Below are positions 41,588 to 52,689 of a DNA stretch of 64,000 nt, piece by piece. The stretch is from contig NC_059505.1 of the NCBI RefSeq assembly GCF_914767665.1, forward strand, positions 21,635,506 through 21,699,505. The letters are read 5' to 3'. A model generated the notes under the pieces. That model saw nothing but the letters and a program-made list of their open reading frames with translations, was not told the origin of the DNA and did not search any database. A program made the position numbers and the translations under genes. Origin of the DNA: Harmonia axyridis. Its lineage: Eukaryota; Arthropoda; Insecta; Coleoptera; Coccinellidae. Numbering within the stretch: the first letter of the stretch is position 1; each line of letters starts with the position of its first letter.

Positions 41588-44454
41588 ATGAAACATAACA
41601 TTAGAATTTTCCATCAAAATGTTCAATGTATATGAAATAAAATAGAAGATCTTGAAGTTATTTTAAATACAGAGGATATACATGTAGCATGCTTTACAGA
41701 ACATTGGCTCTGTGAAAATGAAGTAAATGCCTATAAATTAAATGGATACGATAATATTACTGTATATTGTAGAAGTATAAAGAAAAATGGCGGGGTAGCG
41801 ATTTATGTACGAGATAATATATCTGTAAAGGCATAATGTATTTCTAGATTATCTTCAAAATCAATAGAACAAATATTTGAAATATGTGGCATAAAGTTGG
41901 TATTTCCTAATGACACAAACCTTAAAATTGTGACAGTCTATAGATCACCTATCTTAGAGAATTTACAGCAATTTCTTGTAGAGCTTGATCATATTTTGGA
42001 AGAGCTGTCCTTGGACAGTGGAAGCATTATATTATGTGGCGATTGGAACTTGAATTTCTTTAGCAATTCTGTTTATAAAAGTGAGATGTTGGATATTTTA
42101 TCATCATATAATATTAGTGTCCTTATTAACGAAGTTACCAGATATGGTGATAAATCTAACTTTTGCATTGATTATATGTGTAGCAATATTGATAGGGAGT
42201 ATATAGTTAAGTCAGAGGTATGTGCAAATGGACTATCTGATCATACTTCTCAGATATTAACACTTAATACTAAAAAAGCCTTGAATAATGATAATGAACG
42301 ATATTGTAGAATTTTCAACTCGCCTAATTATAACACTTTCTATTATTATATTTCTAAGGAGTGCTGGGAAGGTGTACTGAATGCAGATTCTCTTGATAAA
42401 GCATTTCATGAGTTCGTAGGTGTCCTTTCTTACTACATTGATGTATCTTTTCCATTACAGAAAACAACTGTTAGGAGGGCGAATTCTAAGTCCTGGATAA
42501 CCTGTGGTATTAGGGTATCATCTAAAATGCTTAGGCATTTGTATATGCTTAAGTGTTCAAATCCTGAAGTTTCGAATATTATTTACTATAATAAGTATAA
42601 AAGACTATATAAGAAAATTCTGCTGGCAGCTAAAAGACAGTACTTTGCTAAGTTTTTTAGGCAGGCTTCAAACAAATCAAGGGCTGTTTGGGCAATGATT
42701 GGTAAGAATATAGGTTCGGCTGTTAAAGTAAGACATGATAAACATGAATTGTTGATTGGCGACAGGATGGTGGATGATCCTTGCCAGGTCTCTAATTATT
42801 TCAATGATTATCTTATTCATATAATACAGGAAATAAATGATAAGATTCCAAATAAAAATTCGGACAAACAGCCAACCAATAGGGTGAGTTCTTCGGTGTT
42901 TATTTTTCCAGCTACAGAGTCAGAGGTTTTTAATATTATACATGACTTAAAGAAATCGAATTCGTCAGGTATTGATCAAATAACAGGGAATATTTTGAAG
43001 AATATTTATCCATATATTGTCCCAATATCAACCATTTTGATAAATAGATCTTAATCTGATGGAGTTTATCCGAATATTCTGAAAATTGCGAAAATAAGAA
43101 TGGTACCTACATAAAAAGGGTGATAAGAAGTTAGCGCAAAATTACCGACCAATATCCTTGCTGTCGACAATATCAAAAGTTTATGAACGCCTTATATTCA
43201 ACAGAATGTTGTCGTTCCTTCAAAAGCACACTATAATGTCCAACTGTCAACATGGATTTAGGAAGGGACGGTCAACACAATCGGCAATCATGAATTTCAT
43301 TGAAAGACTTTATGAAAGTATGAATGATGGGAACAAGTGCCTTGCTGTCATGATGGATCTCAGTAGGGCATTTGATTTGGTACCCCATGATTTACTTCTC
43401 TATAAAATGAAGTGTTTGGGATTTAGAGGTATCGTAAATCAACTGATTGAATCTTATTTAAAAAATAGTACAGATGGTAGAAATTAACGGAATAAGATCT
43501 TCGTTCCGGGATGTGGAGTGCGGTGTACCTCAGGGTTCAGTTTTGGGACCGCTATTATTTCTCCTATTTGTGAATGACTTGCCTGACATCATGGATTGTC
43601 CTCTCGATTTGACAATGTTTGCAGATGACAATACATTGCTATGTTCTGACCCAACCACGAATGGAGCTGTAGAAAGGGCAAAATTGCGCTTACATGGTTT
43701 GTCTGAATGGTTCGATAGCAATCGCCTATTTCTGAATACCGATAAGACTGCCTTTATTAGCTTCACACTTAAAAACACAGCTGAATATATCAATAAAAGT
43801 TCACTGATAAGAGTCAAAAATAGATCGATTCAACAGGTCCATTCGGCAAAATTTTTGGGTGTCATTATTGATGCGAACCTATCGTGGCAACAGCATTTGG
43901 ATGAATTGTGTAGATTGCTTTCGGGGATTTGTTATGCCCTGTTCAGATTGAAACAACTCACTGATGTGGATATATGCCTTTCATATTATAATGCACACTT
44001 CAAATCGAGAATATTGTATGGTATTTTGTTCTGGGGGGCTTCTGTACATTGGAGAAGAGTCTTTAGACTTCAGAAGAAAGCGCTAAGGTATGTGACAGGT
44101 GTGTCAAGCCGTACATCATGTAGATCTTTGTTCAAGAAATTTAAAGTGTTGCCATTGGCAAGTTTGTATATATTGGAGATTTTGATTTATGTTAGAAAAA
44201 ATTTGAGTTCATTTAATAGGAATAATTTTTGTCATAAATATGACACAAGGTCTTCTAATGATTTTGTGATACCTCAGCACTCCATTTCTGCCTTTGAAAA
44301 AAGTCCCAAATACATGGGGGTCAAATTGTTCAATGCTCTGCCAGCTTCACTAAAAAATTTGAAGGATGAGAAAATATTCAAGACCTCACTCTCTGAATTG
44401 TTGTTGTCCAAATGTATTTATAGTGTTGATGAATATATGCGGATGATAAATTAG
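41588..44454 (+). pseudogene. LINE-C ORF2: endonuclease and reverse transcriptase
   Basis: Endonuclease: NIRIFHQNVQCI, stop, then VACFTEHWL, GGVAIYVRDNIS, VTVYRSP, LCGDWNLNFF and GLSDHTSQIL. RT: LKKSNSSGIDQITGNILK, YRPISLLSTISKVYERLIF, HGFRKGRSTQSAI, MMDLSRAFDLVPH, CGVPQGSVLGPLLF, then FADDNTLL (catalytic pair, about 43620). The thumb and C-terminal region end MNALPASLKNLKDEK-like at 44340-44454. At least four stops and one frameshift are present. No RNase H, as usual for Jockey/CR1. Confidence 0.83.
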
Positions 44455-44581
44455 CTTAATTTAGGTGATTTTTTGTATTTGACATATCCTATACCTATAG
44501 TTTGCTGTTGTATATATAATTGATATTGTGTATATGATGGAATAATGGTCTAAAGGATAAATATATATTATTAATATTATT

Positions 44582-45083
44582 AGTAATAGTGACAGCTTAA
44601 TATTGAACACAAAACATTTATTGTCGTCTGAATTTGAAATAAAAGATCTTGGATTTCCCAAGAAATTTGTTGGCTTTGAAGTACTTGGAGAATCAAATAT
44701 CATTTCAATATGCCAAGCAGATTACATTGATAAAATGCTACGACAGTTTGATATGGAAAATTCAAAACCTGTACCCACACCTATGATGCCTTTGAGTAAC
44801 TATAAAAATATGGATCATGGAAGTACAAAAGATTATCCATACAAAAGGGCACTTTTATTTTTAGCAAGTTGCACAAGACCAGACATTACATTTGCTGTCA
44901 ATTATTTAGCACGTTTCCAAGCCAACCCTTCTGATATTCACTGGGTTATGATGAAGAGAATATTTCGTTACCCTAATGGAACTCGACACTTGAAAATTAG
45001 TTTCAATAAAACTAGTGCTAAAATATTTGAAGCATATGTAGATGCTGACTTTGGTGGAGATCCTAAATCAAGATGCTCGACAA
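44582..45083 (+). pseudogene. Copia-1 RT thumb and RNase H start
   Basis: Resumes SDSLILNTKHLLSSEFEIKD, LGFPKKFVGFEV, ICQADYIDKMLRQF, then PYKRALLFLASCTRPDITFA and the RNase H start YVDADFGGDPKSRCST (catalytic Asp). It ends at TGCTCGACAA, the duplicated target of the Foldback-like element, and continues at 49796. Confidence 0.88.
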
Positions 45084-45129
45084 GGTGCGTCAAGTTGGTG
45101 ATCCACTCCTAGAATTTTGGTATCAAATT

Positions 45130-45680
45130 GTTTTGGGTATTTTGTGCCCATTTTGTGCCAATTTTTGCCGTATGAAAAAAATTTTGTGCCCATTCAGTTT
45201 TCGAGATATTTCGATTTTTTCCCGTGAGTCACCAACTTGACGCTGTGACTCACACATGGAAATTTAAAATTTTTTTTATTTGGCTATTTTGTGCCCATTT
45301 TGTGCCAATTTTTGCCGTAAAAAAAAAATTTTGTGCCCATTCAGTTTTCGAGATATTTCGAGTTTTTACCGTGAGTCACCAACTTGACGCTGTGACTCAT
45401 ACATGGAAATTTTCATTTTTTTTTATTTGGGTATTTTGTGCCCATTTTGTGCCAATTTTTGCCGTAAAAAAAAAATTTTGTGCCCATTCAGTTTTCGAGA
45501 TATTTCGAGTTTTCCCCGTGAGTCATCAACTTGACTCTGTGACTCATACATGGAAATTTTCAATTTTTTTTATTTGGGTATTTTGTGCCCATTTTGTGCC
45601 AATTTTTGCCGTATGAAAAAAATTTTGTGCCCATTCAGTTTCCGAGATATTTCGAGTTTTCCCTGTGAGTCACTTACTTG
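45130..45680. repeat. Foldback left arm, four units of about 147 bp
   Basis: Each unit contains GTATTTTGTGCCCATTTTG, a run of A, TTTTCGAGATATTTCGA and then GTGAGTCACCAACTTGACGC and TGTGACTCA. The piece TCACCAACTTGACGC is the inverse of the element's terminal GCGTCAAGTTGGTGA, so each unit carries an end-like sequence. The 130-codon frame 45224-45616 is only the translated repeat. Confidence 0.88.
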
Positions 45681-45689
45681 TCGGACGGA

Positions 45690-46490
45690 AATTTTCATCT
45701 TTAGATAAATTGTGCTCGTTTTGTGGCGTATCGTATGGATTTTGAGCCCCTACAGTTTTCGAAATATTTGTAGTAATTTCAGTGAGATGGATAAATGTAG
45801 CACAATTCAGCGACGAGCATTGTATTATAAAATTATGCTTCGGATAAATCTGCATTTGCTCAACTACATATGCTAATGCGTATAAATATACATTTTTGTG
45901 TTTCGAATGAGATATTTTAGCCTTGCAGTGCATATTTACTAATTTTCTGTTTCATCTGCATATTTTCAAAATAAAATTTGTTTTCAAACAAATAGAAACA
46001 CGCCAAATAAAACCGTACGTCGAGAATATATTTGACAAATCCCAACCAACTTTTATGAGCTTTTGTCTACTCAACCTCTAAGGAATGGAGTGTTTGGAGA
46101 AAATATTTATCCCGATTGCTAATTTTACTAACATCTGGTGAGAATTACAAGGGAACACATAATCGATGTTAACTTGGTCGACTTCAAAAACAAAACAGTC
46201 GAACAATCGCAAAACAGATTGAACGAAACTGAAAGTAAATTAAGAGAATTCAAACGATGTGTCAAAACAGCATACCTGAATACACCGTCTAAGAATCGAA
46301 CACACAGAACCATAGACAAACTCATTCATCTATGCACAGAACTAACACACCCAGGGCCGTAGTGACCGGGTGGGAAGGAAGTTGAGCTTTCCTCGGGGCA
46401 TATTTCAAGAGCGCCAAATTGACCCTAGATCGTTCAAAAACTATAGCAAAATTTCATGATGAAAATAGATTGTTTTTGAATCACTAGGTA
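45690..46490. other. Foldback interior, left
   Basis: No supported gene. A frame at 46138-46362 (75 codons, charged, VDFKNKTVEQSQNRLNETES) could be an eroded coding remnant but matches nothing I know. CAGGGCCGTAGTG at 46352 resembles a hAT end but has no partner. Confidence 0.4.
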
Positions 46491-46491
46491 C

Positions 46492-47366
46492 CAGGGCTGG
46501 CGCTAGCAATTTTGGCGCCTGAAGCGAAGAATTTTTTAGCGCCCCCGCTGAAAAAGTATCAATCAAACCGTAAAGACGAAGAACTAAAATTTCTCCATAA
46601 AATGGACCAATAATGATCATTTCACTTTCCTTTGGAAACAAGTCGTCAGTAAAAAATCGGAATTCCTCATTTTCCTTCATAACTCCAATTCAGGAACATT
46701 CAGTATAAGTATAAGATAAAAACAATTCAATTATTAATAAAAAACAAAATTATTTCGAATAATTTGGTTCAAACTACGTTATCAAACCTCTTTTTCCCAC
46801 ATAATAGATATAAGTAAACAATGTCGACGATAAACCCCACAGGAAAAAATAGATCTACGCCCTTGTAAGTAATTTATATCTGATTTTCATATTCACAAGA
46901 CACAAGAAATATCAACTGCGTACGATCACACGCAGAACTTCGAAAAATAAATGAGAAAACATATGTTCCGCCGAAAACATTTGGCATTTAATAGTAACTA
47001 GTTTCGAATGCAGAATCGTAGGAATTTCCAATATGTTGAATGAGTAAACAACTTCCACATAATTCGAAAGCGAAGATAGTGTTTTCTTTCGTCTTTGTGA
47101 AATACATTTCATCCCTCTTTCAATTAGGGTAATAGTCAATGCAATGATTGGGTTGCCATGTGTTATTTATTTAACAGGCGGCTTAGTAAAGACGGTCTGG
47201 AAATTTTTATTGCAGGGAATGTTGATGAACGCAGCGGAGCGGACCAACCTCAAGTTGTTTTTCAGAATCAAGACTATATTTTTATAGAAATACACTCTGG
47301 GCTAAATTGCTGCCCCTCGAATAGAGGCGCCCGAAACAGTCGGTTTCACCACTAACGCCGGCCCTG
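46492..47366. mobile_element. hAT-like non-autonomous element in Foldback interior
   Basis: The ends are CAGGGCTGGCGCTAG (46492) and, inverted, CAGGGCCGGCGTTAG (from 47366), a well-known hAT terminus style. The flanking 8 bp are CTAGGTAC (46484-46491) and CTAGATAC (47367-47374), one mismatch. The 875 bp have no transposase frame. Confidence 0.75.
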
Positions 47367-47399
47367 CTAGATACTTGCTAGAGATAATAATTGTGGGGG

Positions 47400-47965
47400 T
47401 GATTCAGAATCCAGTATCAAGATTTCAGATGGGTATTTTTTAGGTCAAAATAAGACTTTTTTACATGAACATATGTCCGCAAACGCTCAGTTACCGAACC
47501 AAAAACGTTTAAGTTCTTATTTTTAGTTAGTCTAAGGAAACTTGTAATTTGCTCTTAAACCAAAAGTTTTTTGTTTTCAATGTAATAATAGGTTCTTATC
47601 ATTAGTAAAAATTTTAATGAAATGCAGCCAATTACAAAAAATGATTTCACTTTTTTCTCGATGACGATCGCAGATGCGTAAAAGTAACAGAAACCAAAAA
47701 TTTATGAATATAATATACATTCATTTCATCTGTTAGAATTCACCAGCGCCGTACTGCAAAAAGTGTATGAGGCGAAAAAATATCTCCCTTACAATCAATT
47801 CTTACTATCTTAAGAGCTCTAAAACTGAAAGAGCTGTGAAGAAAGGACTAAAAAAATCTTTTATGCCCTGTAGTTCGGTAACGAAGCGTTTGCGAGCACA
47901 GTTTATTGAAAAAAAGCATTATTTTGACCTGAAAAATACGCCTCTGATATCTTGATACTGAATTT
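47400..47965. repeat. Inverted-repeat element, about 110-bp imperfect arms
   Basis: The left arm (CAGTATCAAGATTTCAGA, GTCAAAATAAGAC, GCAAACGCTCAGTTACCGAA) is mirrored at about 47865-47965 (TTCGGTAACGAAGCGTTTGC, TTATTTTGACCTG, TCTGATATCTTGATACTG). Arms are roughly 80% alike and enclose about 350 bp. A 62-codon frame at 47767-47955 crosses the right arm and is unlikely to be a gene. Confidence 0.6.
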
Positions 47966-49165
47966 TAAATCTCTCTGTATACTTACTCAATGTTTTTGTA
48001 TTTTTATATATTTGTATATTTTTTTAAATGAGGGCGTTAGAATCCGTTTGTCGTCTCAGTCGTTCACTGAAGGATTGAGTGAATCTCTAATTTCAGCGAA
48101 CGGTTGTAGAAGAAAGATGCGAAGCAAATAATGTTTTATTGGCCAACGTATAACATAAATTCATAAAATCTCGAATAACTCTTGAATTATTTAATTTGAG
48201 AGCATAATCATGTTCGGGCACTACCCTTATTTTTCACCGTAGAATTCAACGAAATCACAAAAAAATAGGGTTCAAATTTGGAAATCAAAAGTTATAATCA
48301 AATTTTGTTCACAATTTTTGGCACAATATTTGAAACACCCTGTGATGATATTTCTCAAATTCAAGATATGCATGATATTCCAACATCATTCTAGTTTGAG
48401 GAAGTTAATTGAGTATACGCATAGGATATTCACAGAAAAAATAATTCACGTAATTGTGACTGAGGAAATTCTCTATTTTTTCGGTTTTTTCTTGATATTT
48501 TGAAAGCTATGAGGACTAACGCAATAATTTTAGCAAAGAGTATCTGAAAATGGAAATTTTGATAATATCTGGAACATAAAATGAAAAAAAAAGTTCTTTT
48601 TGAAAAAATTTTTTCTTAATTCCTGTATAACCGGAAGTGCAGGAACTTCGAAAATATTTTGGCTGGATAGAGCATCATAAACAATGTCATACTCCGAATT
48701 TTCAGATTTCAAATCGGCCCCGTTCTCCAGAAACGTCTAATAGGCCGTCGAACACCCTGTACAGTATGAATTTTTTCAATGCATATTTGTCGGAAGCCTA
48801 GTTATAATTATGAGTTGTTGCATTGGCAGGCAGGCATTGGGTTGAGGTGGGGAAACTCAAATTTCAATGAGTCGTCGTTTCAATACCTTTTTATCTTCAG
48901 AAATACCTCATCACTTAGAAAGATTAATTCAGTATAGTAGTTAAGCTAATATATAAATATATTGGGATTAATTCAAGATGTTGACATATCCATTAATGAG
49001 GTACATATAAGTTTGATAAAATAATAATAATTAACACTAACTTCATTTGAAAATCTTTAAAATACAGTGAAGAAAACTGTTATCTTTTCATAAAATAAAA
49101 CATGAAAAATAGAAATGTTTTGCCCTTACTACTTTAGAATATTACTATGTTAAAGTAATATGTAA
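47966..49165. other. Foldback interior, right
   Basis: AT-rich, no supported gene. AACACCCTGT-type motifs at about 48334 and 48754 resemble the ends of small TA-flanked elements but I could not pair them into a convincing one. Confidence 0.45.
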
Positions 49166-49785
49166 CATCTACTATGAGTCACAGCATCAAGTTGGTGACT
49201 CACATGAAAAACTCGAAATATCTCGAAAACTGAATGGGCACAAAATTTTTTTCATACAGCAAAAATTGGCACAAAATGGGCACAAAATACCCAAATAAAA
49301 AAAAATTAAAATTTCCATGTATGAGTCACAGCGTCAAGTTGGTGACTCACAGGGAAAACTCGAAATATCTCGAAAACTGAATGGGCACAAAATTTTTTTT
49401 TTACGGCAAAAATTGGCACAAAATGGGCACAAAATACCCAAATAAAAAAAAATTAAAATTTCGATGTATGAGTCACAGCGTCAAGTTGGTGACTCACGGT
49501 AAAAACTCGAAATATCTCGAAAACTGAATGGGCACAAAATTTTTTTTTTACGGCAAAAATTGGCACAAAATGGGCACAAAATAGCCAAATAAAAAAAATT
49601 TAAAATTTCCATGTGTGAGTCACAGCGTCAAGTTGGTGACTCATGGGAAAAAATCGAAATATCTCGAAAACTGAATGGGCACAAAATTTTTTTCATACGG
49701 CAAAAATTGGCACAAAATGGGCACAAAATACCCAAAACAATTTGATACCAAAATTCGAGGAGTGGATCACCAACTTGACGCACCT
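49165..49785. repeat. Foldback right arm, four units of about 147 bp
   Basis: Inverse of the left arm, with the same units: TGAGTCACAGCGTCAAGTTG, then CTCGAAATATCTCGAAAAC, ATGGGCACAAAAT and TGGCACAAAATGGGCAC. It ends AACTTGACGCACCT against the duplicated target. Confidence 0.88.
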
Positions 49786-49795
49786 TGCTCGACAA

Positions 49796-50196
49796 CAGGT
49801 TATGTTATTTTATACCAAGGAAACTTAATTCACTGGAAATCCAAATTACAACATTCAATAGCAAAATCAACAGCAGAAGCTGAGTATGTTGCTATCTCAG
49901 ACGCATCAGATGAGATCCTCTGCATTACCAGACTTGCCGAAGAAACAGTATGTAAGGTTGATTTTCCAGTCACAATCTATGAAGACAATACAGCTACTGT
50001 GACTCAATGTGAAAAAACTACTTCTCGTGGTAGATTGAAATATATGGAGAAAAAGTTATTGGAAAAACAAAAATTATTTGAAGATAATATATTGAAAGCT
50101 GAACATATTTCAACAAAACTACAACTTGCTGATATTCTAACAAAACCCCTTCAACAAGACCAATTCACTAACTTCAATAAAGCACTGTTAAGTTAA
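49796..50196 (+). pseudogene. Copia-1 RNase H, C-terminal part
   Basis: Resumes GYVILYQGNLIHWKSKLQHS, then AKSTAEAEYVAISDASDEI (catalytic Glu), TIYEDNTATVTQCE (Asp), and LADILTKPLQQDQF, the usual Copia C-terminus, with stop TAA at 50194-50196. The frame here is intact. The active-site residues together with 45040-45083 complete RNase H. Confidence 0.88.
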
Positions 50197-50904
50197 TGTA
50201 ATTCATTGCCCAAAATTACCCTCATATAATAATAATCTTTATTCTCTGACCTTAAATCAGTAATGTTAACATAACTATTTGATATATTATTAAAAGCAAC
50301 ATGAAACTGTTTTTTATTAAGGCTGAAACTTATAAGTGGGTGAGTAAGTTTATTGATATATAGGTATAATAACAATTCCAAGCTGACTATTTGAAGCTAT
50401 CTGAAACTTTGTTCCGAGAAAGCTACCACTTGATTGACTATTCGAGCTATCTGAAACTCTGTTTCGAGAAAGCTACCACTTGATTGACTATTCGAGCTAT
50501 CTGAAACTGTTTCGAGAAAGCTACCACTTGATTGACTATTCGAGCTATCTGAAACTCTGTTTCGAGAAAGCTACCACTTGATTGACTATTCGAGCTATCT
50601 GAAACTCTGTTTCTAAAAAGCTAATACTTGATTGATTGTTCGAAGCGATCTGAAACTATGTTTCTAGAAAGCTGCCATTATATATTATTAAGAACAAAAT
50701 GAAACTGTACTTTATTATAGCTGAAACTTATAAGGTTTTGTCTTTTCAGATAAAGAACCAACTCGATTTGCCACGAAATAGGATATTGAAGAAAAAAAAA
50801 AATTTCGGACAGGAAAAAAAATATATATATATATAAAAAAAAACAATTTATCAATGAAACACGACCATTAACTAGGAGTTTATATATATATATATATAAA
50901 ATAT
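50197..50904. other. Copia-1 3' region and LINE-D junction
   Basis: No gene. It contains a tandem array (about 50395-50680), two outlying related copies (AACATGAAACTG and AAGGCTGAAACTTATAAG at about 50298 and 50705), then AT dinucleotide and A-runs (50820-50905) that may include the 3' tail of minus-strand LINE-D. Confidence 0.5.
50395..50680. repeat. Tandem repeat of about 54 bp, five to six units
   Basis: The unit reads GAGCTATCTGAAACTCTGTT then TCGAGAAAGCTACCACTTGA then TTGACTATTC. Central units are nearly identical, outer ones diverged. One unit is shorter by four bases. It lies in the 3' non-coding part of Copia-1, close to where Copia elements carry their enhancer-like or 3' UTR repeats; function unknown. 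Confidence 0.85.
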
Positions 50905-51652
50905 ATGATAATAATAATAATAATGAACTTTATTTAGCACTCGGCTATTGAAAACAATATAAATATAATCTACTAACTAACTTACTAACACTAACTTAAT
51001 TAAATTCTTCATAAATATAATTCATTAAACATTTTTTGAATTCTCTATAATTATTACAATATTTGATCTTTTCAGGTAGATTATTGAAGATAACTAATCC
51101 CCTGCTGAAGGTGGATTTATTCATTAATGTAGTATTAACTTTTTCTATGTAAAAATCATCTCGACGTCGTGTATTATAATTATGTATCTCATTAGCAAAT
51201 TTTAGGTTTTCACTCAAATATTCAGGTAACATTTTATTCCTTGCTTTGAATATTAAATCTAATGTTCTATAAATAATCCTTTGATTGACACTCATCAATT
51301 TCAAACAATTTAACATATTTCTTATGGGAGTTCTTTTATTACATTTCAAAATAATTCTCATACCTCTATTTTGCACTTTTTGTAACCTATCTATGCTACC
51401 TTTATTTAAATTAAACATAACTGACGAGCAATAATCCACATGAGGAAGTACCAATGATCTAAACAACATCAGTGACGTATTCATATCAATTTTACCCCTT
51501 ATTCTAGATATGAAACCAACCTTTTTGGACATTTTATTTGCGATATAATCCGCGTGAAACTGAAACTTTAAATTCTCGTCTAAAATCAATCCTAAGTATT
51601 CCATTTAGTAACCCTCTCTATTTCATCTTTGTCAATATTAATTCTGAAATTA
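50905..51652 (-). pseudogene. LINE-D reverse transcriptase C-terminus and 3' end
   Basis: On the minus strand the frame 51604-50996 reads EYLGLILDENLKFQFHADYI, NKMSKKVGFISRIRG, LVLPHVDYCSSVMF and QKVQNRGMRIILKC, ending NLPEKIKYCNNYREF. This is the thumb/C-terminal region of Jockey/CR1-type RT. The 3' end carries an ATT/ATA-rich tail at about 50905-50935. The upstream part of the same frame is at 57712-57840, beyond the Copia-2 array, whose CTTAT duplication lies at 51653-51657. Confidence 0.8.
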
Positions 51653-51657
51653 CTTAT

Positions 51658-51910
51658 TGTTGAAATATTTACCCAGTACAAAAGTAATATAAGTTGTCTT
51701 GTAGTATTTCTATGCGCGGCATGCGCAGTTGTATATTTATTCTGTGTAAATTGTTAGATAGTCTATGTGCAAGCTATGCTCGCGCCCTTTCTCTCGTTGG
51801 TCGTTGTTGAAGAGTATTATTGTATATTTGTCAGTGTGTTTACTACACAGTTATTTCCTATATTTTATTAAAGACTTTTAATTATTAAACAGTGCGTTTA
51901 ATTTATAACA
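51658..51910 (+). repeat. Copia-2 LTR 1
   Basis: 253 bp, TGTTGAAATATTTACCCAG to TTTAATTTATAACA. It includes possible promoter and poly(A) signals (TGTATATTTATT; TTTATTAAAGAC). Identical by eye to LTR 2 and LTR 3. Confidence 0.92.
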
Positions 51911-51924
51911 GGTTATGTGCCCAC
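51911..51924 (+). promoter_or_regulatory. Copia-2 primer-binding site, internal tRNA-iMet
   Basis: GGTTATGTGCCCAC follows the LTR. It differs at two positions from GGTTATGGGCCCAG, the complement of the anticodon stem-loop of initiator tRNA-Met used by Drosophila copia (half-tRNA priming). A second copy is at 54809-54822. Confidence 0.65.
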
Positions 51925-52053
51925 GTGCGTTCTCATCGCGTGCAATCTAGACTTTTTATAATAGTTTATCGGTCGGGAACGTTCCACTACGTAAAGTACA
52001 TTTATATATATATTGTGAAATAGTGTTGTGAAACAGACGAACAATAATTCAAG

Positions 52054-52689
52054 ATGGCAGCAGTTAATTATTTCGCCAGTGTGCCAAAGCTAAACGGACG
52101 CGAAAATTACCAGGAATGGGTATTCGCCATTGAAAACGTGCTAGTACTCGAAGGGCTGGATAAGTGCGTTGATGGCAGTGAATTGGACTCCGTTCTATTA
52201 GCCAAAGCAAAGGCAAAATTAATATTGACAATGGAACCATCGCTTTACACCCACGTGAGAGATGCAAAAACTCCTAAAGAAGTATGGACGAAACTTAAAA
52301 ATCTGTACGACGATAGCGGTTTTACCAGAAAAATCGGGCTTTTAAGGACTTTAATATCAGCCAGATTGGAGAACCATGATTCTATGGAGAGTTACACCAC
52401 TCAAGTCGTCGAAACATCGCAAAAGTTGAAAAGAACGGGCTTCAACATTGATGATGAATGGGTCGGATCATTACTCTTGGCAGGCTTACCCCCGAAATAT
52501 TCACCGATGATTATGGCTGTTGAACACTCTGGTATTAAAATAACAACAGATGCCATTAAATCGAAATTGCTCGATATGCACGCAGATGGCGGTAGCCAGG
52601 CCCATGGAGAAGCGTTTTCTGCTAGAAGTAACGCACGAAAAGGGAAACAGTTCCAGAGATGGCGGAAGAAGCAGCGATTCGAACAGTAG
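52054..52689 (+). pseudogene. Copia-2 gag, copy 1
   Basis: ATG 52054 starts a Copia gag: NYFASVPKLNGRENYQEW, LTMEPSLYTHVRDA, PKEVWTKLKNLYDD, LLAGLPPKYSPMIMA. After about codon 185 the frame runs into a basic non-native tail and stops. The true continuation, with the zinc knuckle CFKCKEKGHYVSQC at about 52762, is in another frame, so a frameshift lies near 52600-52640. It may be a programmed shift, but a mutation is simpler. Confidence 0.85.

Larger units (their letters stand above)
40601..44581 (+). mobile_element. LINE-C, 5'-truncated LINE inside Copia-1 RT
   Basis: It begins within its ORF1 and ends in an ATT-rich tail (44560-44581), as expected for target-primed insertion with incomplete copying. 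The Copia-1 frame continues across it. A target duplication could not be resolved against the ATT tail. Domains: ORF1 C-terminal part (about 40618-41463), endonuclease (about 41588-42300), RT (about 42890-44454). In-frame stops (near 41633, 41835, 43053, 43113) and a frameshift near 43470 inactivate it. The type is Jockey/CR1-like. Confidence 0.8.
45084..49785. mobile_element. Foldback-like element with tandem-repeat arms
   Basis: Inserted in Copia-1 RNase H with a 10-bp duplication TGCTCGACAA (45074-45083, 49786-49795). The ends are GGTGCGTCAAGTTGGTGATCC-like on both sides, inverted. Each arm (about 45084-45680 and 49165-49785) consists of an outer unique part and four tandem units of about 147 bp; the arms are about 97% alike. 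Long arms of tandem units and 9-10-bp duplications are known for Foldback/Mutator-like elements. The 3.5-kb middle has no transposase; it holds a hAT-like element (46492-47366) and a short inverted-repeat element (47400-47965). Superfamily is an inference. Confidence 0.75.

Noticed and set aside
45224..45616. 130-codon frame with three repeated blocks, looking like a repeat protein
   Set aside because: It is the Foldback arm repeat read in one frame (147 bp is a multiple of three); the same happens on the inverse arm.
46352..46366. CAGGGCCGTAGTG as the end of another hAT element
   Set aside because: No matching inverted end or 8-bp duplication was found nearby.
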